Source of the DNA: Methylovulum sp. | GTDB taxonomy: Bacteria > Pseudomonadota > Gammaproteobacteria > Methylococcales > Methylomonadaceae | Reading direction: 5' to 3' | Assembly (NCBI GenBank): GCA_016919605.1 | Contig: JACXTQ010000194.1 | Location: 1 to 5,766, forward strand | Length of the DNA: 5,766 bases | In this document: positions 1-5,328 of the stretch, one piece after another | How the letters are laid out: each line of letters opens with the position of its first letter | Numbering within the stretch: position 1 is the first letter of the stretch | The notes under the pieces: model-generated | What the model was told of the DNA's origin: nothing | The model's input: only the letters and a program-made list of their open reading frames with translations | Database searches by the model: none | Position numbers and translations under genes: made by a program

Positions 1-2
1 CA

Positions 3-98
3 ACACTGAAAGGCGTACCTGTAATGGCCCCATGTCGGCAAATGAAGCTTATGGTTGTTGGTGGTAGTGATGACGTTCACCATCATCACCCATCTTAA
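3..98 (+). CDS. Possible C-terminal tail of an unidentified gene (partial)
   Basis: From the left edge this frame is open for 31 codons and stops with TAA at 96-98. The visible tail is rich in Val, Met and Gly and ends with an acidic pair followed by four consecutive histidines and PS. I do not recognise the protein. It does not resemble the end of Tgt, the tRNA-guanine transglycosylase that often lies upstream of yajC in gammaproteobacteria. The opposite strand is also open across most of the stretch, so neither coding nor direction is secure. The stop codon falls inside a short element that recurs after secF, which could mean that this is already intergenic sequence. Confidence 0.2.
   Translation, partial: TLKGVPVMAPCRQMKLMVVGGSDDVHHHHPS
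67..89. repeat. Perfect 7-bp inverted repeat near the left edge
   Basis: The arms GTGATGA (67-73) and TCATCAC (83-89) are exact reverse complements separated by nine bases. The repeat sits just before the stop codon of the doubtful upstream frame. No T-run follows, so it is not a standard intrinsic terminator. It may be a 3'-end structure of an upstream transcript or chance; the sequence does not decide. Confidence 0.35.
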
Positions 99-114
99 GC
101 ATATCAAAGGGCGG
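88..114. repeat. Short intergenic element, copy 1
   Basis: The ten bases CATCTTAAGC at 91-100 and the nine bases AAAGGGCGG at 106-114 recur in the same order and nearly the same spacing after secF, at 3659-3668 and 3676-3684. The bases before it (ACC or ACCC) also agree. The gap between the two blocks is five bases here and seven in the other copy. This looks like a pair of diverged copies of one small intergenic element rather than coding sequence. In this copy the inner stem formed by GCATC and GATGC is not preserved. Confidence 0.4.
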
Positions 115-366
115 GTGCATATCCCCTTATAAACCGTCCTAAGCCCCGCACCCCATTGATATTGATAAAAGTGGCCCCCACATCTTTTAGGTTTATTAGG
201 GCCGGCCAGCGGCGGGGGTGAGCTTGCGCCTATCCCCTGAAAAACCCTACCCACCCTAACAAAACCCTTGTTTTTCGGGATAATAATGTTTAAAAGGAAA
301 ACCCGTGCCAACTATGGCATAATGGCAAGATTTTTTATTTAACAATTATAATTATTGAGGATGACC
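99..366. other. Non-coding region upstream of yajC
   Basis: No convincing gene is seen in this 268-base stretch. It holds an imperfect stem-loop at 166-189, with arms TAAAAGTGG and CCAC plus CTTTTA around a CCC loop and a three-base bulge. A palindrome GGCCGGCC lies at 200-207, and a candidate yajC promoter at 256-284. A perfect five-base inverted repeat TGCCA-ACTA-TGGCA lies at 306-319, overlapping a direct repeat of ATGGCA (314-319 and 322-327). The last 35 bases before yajC are very AT-rich, as is common for a translated leader. Confidence 0.6.
256..284 (+). promoter_or_regulatory. Candidate sigma-70 promoter for yajC-secD-secF
   Basis: A -35 box CTAACA (256-261, four of six matches to TTGACA) is separated by 17 bases from a -10 box GATAAT (279-284, five of six matches to TATAAT). 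Transcription would start near 291, giving a leader of about 75 bases before the yajC ATG. A second -10-like hexamer, CATAAT at 318-323, has no usable -35 box at normal spacing. The call rests on consensus matching only. Confidence 0.4.
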
Positions 367-717
367 ATGAGTTTTTTCATTTCCGATGCCCTGGCGGAAG
401 CCGCCCCCGCCGCCGCCCAACCCGGCCTTGAAGGTATGCTGTTCCCATTAGGTATTTTAGTATTTTTCTATTTCCTGTTTTTGCGCCCCCAAGCCAAACG
501 CACCAAAGAAAAGAAAGAAATGATGGCGGCCTTAAAAAAAGGCACCGAAGTGCTGACCGCTGGCGGCATTTTGGGTAAAGTGGTTGATCTGGATGACAAC
601 TTTGTCAAAATTGAAATTTGCGACAACACCTTTATCCAAGTACAACGCCAAAGCGTTGAGAACATGATGCCTAAAGGGACTTATAAAGCGGCCACGAAAA
701 AAATAATAAAAGAATAA
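367..717 (+). CDS. yajC: YajC, Sec translocase accessory membrane protein
   Basis: YajC is a small inner-membrane protein that associates with SecD and SecF and, through them, with the SecYEG channel. The 116-residue product is close to the family length (about 110 in E. coli). It begins MSFFISDALA, almost the E. coli start, followed by an Ala/Pro-rich periplasmic stretch. One membrane helix spans about residues 22-39, ending at the family motif RPQ (40-42). A basic cytoplasmic region (KRTKEKKE, from 44) and the conserved core with EVLTAGGILGKV (61-72) follow. I chose ATG 367 because GAGG at 357-360 is six bases upstream and the N-terminus then matches the family. ATG 361 and TTG 355 are in frame but poorer. 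It is the first gene of the yajC-secD-secF operon; the stop is 66 bases before secD. Confidence 0.96.
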   Translation: MSFFISDALAEAAPAAAQPGLEGMLFPLGILVFFYFLFLRPQAKRTKEKKEMMAALKKGTEVLTAGGILGKVVDLDDNFVKIEICDNTFIQVQRQSVENMMPKGTYKAATKKIIKE

Positions 718-783
718 CCGGCCGCTAATGGCATCACCGCCGACGACGGCTTCCGGCGCGGTTTAAACGATTGGAATAACATA
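718..783 (+). other. yajC-secD intercistronic gap with GC-rich stem-loops
   Basis: The gap contains a hairpin GCCG-ACGA-CGGC (739-750). This competes with a wider pairing of ACCGC (736-740) and GCGGT (758-762), which would enclose the CGGC arm. The palindrome GTTTAAAC lies at 761-768. A modest Shine-Dalgarno, GGA at 773-775, sits eight bases before the secD ATG. There is no T-run, so I do not read this as a terminator; the genes are most likely cotranscribed. Confidence 0.5.
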
Positions 784-2631
784 ATGCAAAACAGTTACCC
801 ACTTTGGAAAAATGTCTTAATCTTACTGGTCTTTCTAGTTTCGATTATTTACGCATTACCGAACTTATACGGTGAAGACCCTTCGGTGCAAGTATCATCA
901 AACCGCCCGACACCTTTGGCGCAAGCTAAGGCGGATGAGATCCAAAACCTCATCAAGGCCGCCAACGCCCCTCTAAAAGCCTTTGAATTTAAGGACGGCC
1001 ATGTTTTGGCGCGTTTTAGTAACACCGATGAGCAATTAAAAATTGCCGATTTGCTGCGCGAAAAAATGGGCAGCGATTACACGGTGGCGTTAAATCTGGC
1101 CCCGACCACGCCTAACTGGTTACGTACCTTGGGTGCCGATGCCATGTATCTGGGTTTGGATTTGCGCGGCGGGGTGCATTTCTTATTGGAAGTGGACATG
1201 GATGCCGCTGGCAAACAGGCGGAAGAGCGCTATAACGACGATTTGCGCCTAGCCTTACGCGGGGCTAACCTGCGTTACCAATCGGTCGCCAAAGATAACG
1301 GCTTTATTAAAATCAAGCTAAAAACCGCCGATGACAAACCACAATTATTGACGTTATTGAACAAAGACTTCCATTCTCTGGAAGTGACCGAACCCGAAAC
1401 CACCGATGAAGTGTGGCTAAAAATCTCCGAACGTGAACTGAAAGAAACCCGCAAAAATGCCGTGGCGCAAAACATGACCACCTTGCGTAACCGCGTCAAT
1501 GAATTGGGCGTGGCCGAACCGGTTATCCAACAACAAGGCGAAAACCGCATCATGGTGCAATTGCCTGGGGTACAAGACACCACCCGCGCCAAAGAAATTC
1601 TTGGCACCACCGCCACGCTAGAATACCGTCTGGTCGATGTCGAACATGACGTGCAAAAAGCCGTGGAAGGCCACCCGCCTGTCGGCAGCCGCTTGTATTA
1701 CGAAAAAAATGGCCAACCCATATTGTTAAACCGCCAAATTATCGTGACCGGCGACCAAATCGTCGATTCATCTTCAGGCATAGACCAAGATGGTCGGGCG
1801 GCGGTGTTTATCACCCTCAATGGAGTAGGGGCCAGCAAAATGGGCAAATTGACCCAAGCCAATATCGGCAAACCGATGGCGGTGGTGTTTATCGAATATA
1901 AAATTGACACCCGCACCGTCAATGGCGAAAAAGTCCGCCATAAAGAAAAGGTCGAGAAAGTTATCAGCGTCGCCACCATCCAAGGCGTGTTCAGCAAACG
2001 CTTCCAAACCACCGGCCTTGATAGCCCGCAAGAAGCCCGCAACCTGTCGTTACTGTTAAGGGCGGGCGCATTGGCGGCTCCGGTGGACATTGTCGAAGAA
2101 CGCACCGTAGGGCCTAGCTTAGGGCAGGACAACATCGACAAAGGCTTTTTATCCTTTATCGTCGGTTTCGTTTTGGTGGTCTTGTTTATGGCGGTTTATT
2201 ACCGTTTGTTTGGCCTGATCGCCAATTTCGCGTTGGCCTTCAACGTGGTGATCGTGGTGGCGATATTGTCGCTCTTACAGGCCACCCTGACCTTGCCGGG
2301 GATTGCCGGTATCATCCTGACCGTGGGTATGTCGGTGGATGCCAACGTCTTAATTTTTGAGCGCATCAAAGAAGAAGTGAGAAGCGGGCAAACACCTCAG
2401 GCGAGTATTTTTATCGGTTATGAAAAAGCCTTCGCCACTATTTTGGACTCCCATGTCACTAACTTGGTCGTGGCTATCGTACTGTTTGCATTCGGTACGG
2501 GTTCAGTTAAAGGCTTTGCGGTGACCTTAATCATCGGTATCCTCTCGTCCATGTTCACCGCGATTACGGGCACACGGATGGTGATTAACTGGATTTACGG
2601 CGAACGCCGGGTTGAAAAGCTGTCCATTTAG
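784..2631 (+). CDS. secD: Protein translocase subunit SecD
   Basis: SecD is an RND-type inner-membrane protein. With SecF it uses the proton motive force to help pull exported proteins out of SecYEG on the periplasmic side. The product has 615 residues, the same as E. coli SecD, and aligns with it from the first residues (PLWKN...YALPNLYGEDP, 6-33). A first membrane helix spans about 9-27. The large periplasmic domain includes the motif LGLDLRGGVHFLLEVD (123-138), NRVNELGVAEPV (236-247) and QLPGVQDTTRAKEILG (259-274). Five further helices lie between about 453 and 603. The motif SVDANVLIFERIKEE (517-531) puts the proton-relay aspartate at residue 519, as in E. coli. The C-terminus ends KLSI, also as in E. 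coli. No truncation or missing key residue is seen. ATG 784 has only a weak ribosome site (GGA 773-775), so coupling to yajC is possible. Confidence 0.98.
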   Translation: MQNSYPLWKNVLILLVFLVSIIYALPNLYGEDPSVQVSSNRPTPLAQAKADEIQNLIKAANAPLKAFEFKDGHVLARFSNTDEQLKIADLLREKMGSDYTVALNLAPTTPNWLRTLGADAMYLGLDLRGGVHFLLEVDMDAAGKQAEERYNDDLRLALRGANLRYQSVAKDNGFIKIKLKTADDKPQLLTLLNKDFHSLEVTEPETTDEVWLKISERELKETRKNAVAQNMTTLRNRVNELGVAEPVIQQQGENRIMVQLPGVQDTTRAKEILGTTATLEYRLVDVEHDVQKAVEGHPPVGSRLYYEKNGQPILLNRQIIVTGDQIVDSSSGIDQDGRAAVFITLNGVGASKMGKLTQANIGKPMAVVFIEYKIDTRTVNGEKVRHKEKVEKVISVATIQGVFSKRFQTTGLDSPQEARNLSLLLRAGALAAPVDIVEERTVGPSLGQDNIDKGFLSFIVGFVLVVLFMAVYYRLFGLIANFALAFNVVIVVAILSLLQATLTLPGIAGIILTVGMSVDANVLIFERIKEEVRSGQTPQASIFIGYEKAFATILDSHVTNLVVAIVLFAFGTGSVKGFAVTLIIGILSSMFTAITGTRMVINWIYGERRVEKLSI

Positions 2632-2636
2632 GGCAT

Positions 2637-2664
2637 CGGGCTTGCCCGCCTTTGCAGGCGGGCA
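2637..2664 (+). repeat. GC-rich stem-loop between secD and secF
   Basis: TGCCCGCC (2643-2650) and GGCGGGCA (2657-2664) form a perfect 8-bp stem around a six-base TTTGCA loop, starting 12 bases after the secD stop. A second small hairpin, CGGG-CTTG-CCCG (2637-2648), uses part of the same left arm, so the two cannot form together. No T-run follows. It resembles an intercistronic REP-like palindrome or an mRNA-stabilising hairpin at the secD 3' end. A termination role is less likely because secF has no separate promoter that I can see. Confidence 0.6.
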
Positions 2665-2684
2665 TCCGGGTGAAGGGTTTCATT

Positions 2685-2708
2685 AAGGATAAATTTAATA
2701 ATTAAATT
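2685..2708 (+). promoter_or_regulatory. secF ribosome site with A/T hairpin spacer
   Basis: A good Shine-Dalgarno, AAGGA (2685-2689), lies 19 bases before the secF ATG, too far for normal initiation. The spacer is made only of A and T. Its last 17 bases are a perfect palindrome: AATTTAAT (2692-2699) and ATTAAATT (2701-2708). In RNA this could fold as seven A-U pairs around a UAA loop ending exactly at the start codon, shortening the effective spacing. TAA in frame at 2703-2705 excludes a longer upstream start. That the hairpin helps initiation is inference. Confidence 0.5.
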
Positions 2709-3632
2709 ATGAAAACAACCAATATAAATTTTATCGGCAACCGTAACATCGCGTTTATTTTTTCCGGCATATTGTCGTTGCTGTCCATTATTTCGCTGTC
2801 GGTGCAGGGCTTGCAGATGGGCATCGACTTTACCGGCGGCACCTTGATTGAAGTCGGCTACCAAAAACCGGCGGATTTGACCGCATTGCGCAACACGCTG
2901 GACGAATCCGGTTTTGCCGATGCCACGGTGCAAAACTTTGGCACGGCCAAAGACGTGCTGATCCGCCTAAAGCTGCAAGAGGGTGTCAGCAGCGCCGACT
3001 TAAGCACTAAAGTGCTGGAAGCCATCAACAAGACTACTGCCGAACCGGCCAGCCTACGGCGGGTGGAGTTTGTCGGCCCGCAAGTCGGTGACGATCTGGC
3101 GCAAGACGGTTTTCTGGCCTTGCTGTATTCGACCATCGGCATTTTAATTTATGTCGCTTGGCGGTTTGAATGGAAGTTTTCCTTAGGGGCGATTATCGCC
3201 ACCCTACATGACGTTATCGTCACCTTAGGGGTGTTTTCGGCGCTGAGGATGGAATTTGACCTGACAGTGTTGGCGGCGGTGCTGGCCTTGATCGGTTACT
3301 CGCTGAACGACACTATCGTGGTCTATGACCGTATCCGCGAAAACTTTATCCAGCTTAGGAACAAAACCACCGAAGAAATGATGAACATCTCCGTCAACGT
3401 CACCTTAAGCCGTACCATCATGACCTCATTGACGGTCATTTTGGTGTTGTTGTCGCTGTTTTTCTTAGGCGGCGAAGTAATCCATGGCTTTGCCGTGGTG
3501 TTGTTGTTCGGCGTGTTTTTCGGTACTTATTCGTCCATTTTTATCGCCAGCCCGATGGCATTGATCTTAGGGGTCAGCCCACAAGACCTTATCCCAGCGG
3601 CAAAAACCGAACATCTGGACAATTTGCCTTAA
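2709..3632 (+). CDS. secF: Protein translocase subunit SecF
   Basis: SecF pairs with SecD in the inner membrane to form the proton-driven SecDF motor. The product has 307 residues. It is shorter than E. coli SecF mainly because the N-terminus lacks the E. coli extension; other gammaproteobacteria such as Pseudomonas also start close to the INFIGNRNIAF segment (6-16). A first helix spans about 13-32. The periplasmic domain opens with the family motif GIDFTGGT (38-45) and includes RVEFVGPQVG (118-127). Helices follow at about 134-151, 159-178, 185-206, 236-253 and 258-284. RFEWK (152-156) and GYSLNDTIVVYDRIRENF (196-213) are characteristic. Asp201 and Arg235 correspond to E. coli Asp213 and Arg247, implicated in proton coupling. 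ATG 2709 is the only reasonable start, since TAA lies in frame at 2703. It is the last gene of the operon. Confidence 0.97.
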   Translation: MKTTNINFIGNRNIAFIFSGILSLLSIISLSVQGLQMGIDFTGGTLIEVGYQKPADLTALRNTLDESGFADATVQNFGTAKDVLIRLKLQEGVSSADLSTKVLEAINKTTAEPASLRRVEFVGPQVGDDLAQDGFLALLYSTIGILIYVAWRFEWKFSLGAIIATLHDVIVTLGVFSALRMEFDLTVLAAVLALIGYSLNDTIVVYDRIRENFIQLRNKTTEEMMNISVNVTLSRTIMTSLTVILVLLSLFFLGGEVIHGFAVVLLFGVFFGTYSSIFIASPMALILGVSPQDLIPAAKTEHLDNLP

Positions 3633-3641
3633 AGCTTAAGG
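3627..3641. repeat. Inverted repeat across the secF stop codon
   Basis: CCTTAA (3627-3632) and TTAAGG (3636-3641) are a perfect six-base inverted repeat with a three-base centre AGC, overlapping the TAA stop of secF (3630-3632). It could be the first of two consecutive 3'-end hairpins of the sec operon. As an isolated short palindrome it may also be chance. Confidence 0.35.
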
Positions 3642-3643
3642 TT

Positions 3644-3686
3644 TGCCGCCCAGACCCGCATCTTAAGCGATGCCTAAAGGGCGGCA
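3644..3686. other. Nested stem-loop downstream of secF, probable operon 3' end
   Basis: The outer arms TGCCGCCC (3644-3651) and GGGCGGCA (3679-3686) match perfectly over eight bases. Inside them GCATC (3658-3662) and GATGC (3669-3673) form a second perfect five-base stem with a six-base loop. The structure lies 11 bases after the secF stop and before the ndk promoter, the right place for the end of the yajC-secD-secF transcript. No T-run follows, so it is not a canonical intrinsic terminator; it may protect the 3' end or act with Rho. Confidence 0.5.
3655..3684. repeat. Short intergenic element, copy 2
   Basis: This copy shares CATCTTAAGC (3659-3668) and AAAGGGCGG (3676-3684) with the stretch at 91-114. 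Here the element is part of the nested stem-loop after secF: its first block carries half of the inner stem and its second block carries the right outer arm. Both copies lie outside confidently called genes, which supports a dispersed intergenic repeat. Confidence 0.4.
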
Positions 3687-3719
3687 GGCAAGCCAAGGCG
3701 CTCCCTAACGACACGATTA

Positions 3720-3749
3720 ATCACATCTGTCACACGAATCGGCTATAAT
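3720..3749 (+). promoter_or_regulatory. Probable sigma-70 promoter of the ndk operon
   Basis: The -10 box TATAAT (3744-3749) matches consensus fully. Eighteen bases upstream is ATCACA (3720-3725), four of six matches to TTGACA. Transcription would begin near 3756, giving a leader of roughly 48 bases before the ndk ATG. This separates the ndk-rlmN-pilW unit from the sec operon. I see no clear operator in the surrounding sequence. Confidence 0.65.
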
Positions 3750-3803
3750 TGGCAATCACTTTTAAACAACCTATTAACTAACCCTTTTGGAGTTTTATAA
3801 ACA

Positions 3804-4235
3804 ATGGCAATCGAACGCACCTTCTCAATCATTAAACCCGATGCAGTGGCAAAAAACGTTATTGGCGAAATTTACAGCCGTTTTGAAAGCAATGGCCTGA
3901 AAATCGTTGCCGCTAAAATGCTGCACCTGTCTAAAGAACAAGCGGAAGGTTTTTACGCCGAACACAGCGAACGTGGTTTTTTTAATGACTTGGTCGCCTT
4001 TATGATTTCCGGCCCAGTTATCATGCAAGTATTGGAAGGCGAAAACGCCGTCCTTAAACACCGCGAAATCATGGGTGCAACTAACCCTAAAGATGCCGCT
4101 CCAGGCACCATCCGCGCCGACTTCGCCAGCAGCATCGACGAAAACGCCGTCCACGGTTCCGATGCTTTGGCAACGGCCGCGCGTGAAATAGCTTATTTTT
4201 TCTCAGCTGATGAACTCTGTGCCAGAACCCGCTAA
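3804..4235 (+). CDS. ndk: Nucleoside diphosphate kinase
   Basis: Ndk moves the terminal phosphate from ATP to other nucleoside diphosphates through a phosphohistidine intermediate, keeping (d)NTP pools balanced in the cytoplasm. The product has 143 residues, the same as E. coli Ndk, and starts with the family sequence MAIERTFSIIKPDAVAKN. Lys11 of the ATP-binding site, Arg104 in GTIRADF, Asn114 and the catalytic His117 in the signature NAVHGSD (114-120) are all present. The end REIAYFF...RTR is typical of the bacterial tetrameric type. ATG 3804 follows TTGGAG (GGAG at 3789-3792) with an 11-base spacer, a little long but acceptable. A promoter lies directly upstream. The last 26 bases overlap rlmN in a different frame, which suggests translational coupling. 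Confidence 0.98.
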   Translation: MAIERTFSIIKPDAVAKNVIGEIYSRFESNGLKIVAAKMLHLSKEQAEGFYAEHSERGFFNDLVAFMISGPVIMQVLEGENAVLKHREIMGATNPKDAAPGTIRADFASSIDENAVHGSDALATAAREIAYFFSADELCARTR

Positions 4236-5328
4236 GGTTAAAAAAACCAACCTGCTCGATTTCGACAGAAAAGGCCTCGCGGCTTTTTTTGTCGATTTAG
4301 GCGAAAAACCGTTTCGGGCGACGCAACTGCTAAAATGGATTTATCAGGAAGGGGTCACTGACTTTAACCTGATGACCAATTTAAGCAAAGCCTTGCGCAG
4401 TCACCTGAACGAGCATTGCCATATTGAAACCCCAGAGATTGTGGTCGAGCAGATTGCCAGTGACGGGGTGCATAAATGGGTGCTGGAAACACATTGCGGC
4501 AACCGTGTCGAAACCGTGTTTATCCCCGAAGAAGGCCGTGGTACGTTGTGCGTGTCCTCGCAAATCGGTTGCGCTTTGGCGTGTACGTTTTGCTCCACCG
4601 CGCAACAAGGCTTTAACCGTAACCTTAACGCCTCAGAGATTATCGGCCAGCTCTATGTCGCCCAAAACCGTTTAGGCACCGCCGCCAAAATCACCAATGT
4701 GGTGATGATGGGCATGGGCGAACCCTTGTTGAACTTTGACAATGTGGTCGCCGCCATGAACCTGATGATGGATGATTTTGCTTACGGACTGTCCAAACGC
4801 CGCGTCACCATCAGCACCTCCGGGGTCGTACCGGCGATGTACCGCCTGACCGAAGTATGCGATGTCAGTTTGGCCGTGTCTTTACATGCGGTCAGGGATG
4901 AATTGCGTGATGAATTGGTACCGATCAATAAAAAATATCCGCTCAAGGAATTGATGGAAGCCTGCCGTGCCAATGCCAAATTGGCGCCACGCCGCACCGT
5001 AACCTTCGAGTATGTCATGCTTGACGGGGTCAACGATTCCTTAGCCGATGCGCAAGGCTTGGTTGAGCTGTTAAAAACCGTACCGGCAAAAATTAACCTG
5101 ATACCCTTTAACCCTTTTCCGAATTCGTCTTATCGCTGTTCCAGCAATAACCGCATTCACCAGTTTAAAACCTTGTTAAACGATGCAGGGATAGTCACTA
5201 CGGTCAGAAAAACCCGTGGCGAAGACATTGATGCCGCGTGTGGACAATTGGTCGGTCAGGTTAAGGATAAAAGCCGCCGCCACCTTAAACTTAAATTGGC
5301 AGGTACTGATGAACCTATTGATGCCTAA
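4210..5328 (+). CDS. rlmN: Dual-specificity 23S rRNA A2503 / tRNA A37 C2-methyltransferase (radical SAM)
   Basis: RlmN uses two S-adenosylmethionine molecules to methylate C2 of adenine 2503 in 23S rRNA and, in E. coli, adenine 37 of some tRNAs. The product has 372 residues, normal for the family. The N-terminal accessory domain contains NLLDFDRKGL and GEKPFRATQLLKWIY (31-45). The radical SAM 4Fe-4S motif CxxxCxxC is at Cys121, Cys125 and Cys128, and the SAM-binding GMGEPLLN at 168-175. The two mechanistic cysteines are present: Cys114 in TLCVSSQ and Cys344 in DIDAACGQL, equivalent to E. coli Cys118 and Cys355. This favours RlmN over Cfr, as does the ndk-pilW context. ATG 4210 has no visible Shine-Dalgarno and lies inside ndk, so initiation probably depends on ribosomes finishing ndk. 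GTG 4219 is a less likely start. A strong hairpin lies inside codons 18-29. Confidence 0.97.
   Translation: MNSVPEPAKVKKTNLLDFDRKGLAAFFVDLGEKPFRATQLLKWIYQEGVTDFNLMTNLSKALRSHLNEHCHIETPEIVVEQIASDGVHKWVLETHCGNRVETVFIPEEGRGTLCVSSQIGCALACTFCSTAQQGFNRNLNASEIIGQLYVAQNRLGTAAKITNVVMMGMGEPLLNFDNVVAAMNLMMDDFAYGLSKRRVTISTSGVVPAMYRLTEVCDVSLAVSLHAVRDELRDELVPINKKYPLKELMEACRANAKLAPRRTVTFEYVMLDGVNDSLADAQGLVELLKTVPAKINLIPFNPFPNSSYRCSSNNRIHQFKTLLNDAGIVTTVRKTRGEDIDAACGQLVGQVKDKSRRHLKLKLAGTDEPIDA
4263..4294 (+). terminator. Terminator-like hairpin inside the 5' end of rlmN
   Basis: Positions 4263-4276 and 4281-4294 can pair over 14 consecutive bases around a TCGC loop; 12 pairs are Watson-Crick and two are G-U. 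The GC core GGCC/GGC(T) is flanked by AAAA on the left and by seven T on the right (4284-4290), the layout of an intrinsic terminator read on the + strand. It starts 27 bases after the ndk stop codon and 53 bases into rlmN. It could terminate part of the ndk transcripts and lower expression of rlmN and pilW. The GC core is short, so efficiency is uncertain, and translating ribosomes would melt it. Confidence 0.45.

Noticed and set aside
200..207. GGCCGGCC palindrome (and GTTTAAAC at 761-768) as operator sites
   Set aside because: Short self-complementary octamers with no flanking symmetry or repeated copies; chance cannot be excluded and no regulator is indicated.
318..323. CATAAT as the -10 box of a yajC promoter
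   Set aside because: No -35-like hexamer is found at 15-19 bases upstream; the GATAAT at 279-284 with CTAACA at 256-261 is a better pair.
286..342. An 18-codon open frame before yajC (MFKRKTRANYG...) that could be a leader or arrest peptide for sec genes
   Set aside because: Its ATG lies upstream of the start site implied by the best promoter candidate. The ribosome site is marginal, and the peptide lacks any recognised SecM- or VemP-type arrest motif.
531..541. Run of seven A in yajC as a possible frameshift site
   Set aside because: The normal frame continues into a full-length, family-typical YajC, and there is no downstream stimulator or alternative frame of useful length.
1698..2141. 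Long antisense open frame within secD
   Set aside because: secD is certain on the + strand. The antisense product is low in complexity, resembles no family and has no ribosome site; it reflects codon bias of the real gene.
4210..5328. Radical SAM methylase as the resistance enzyme Cfr
   Set aside because: Sequence follows housekeeping RlmN closely (GEKPFRA, FCSTAQQGFNRNL, KTRGEDIDAACGQL) and sits between ndk and pilW, the standard rlmN position.
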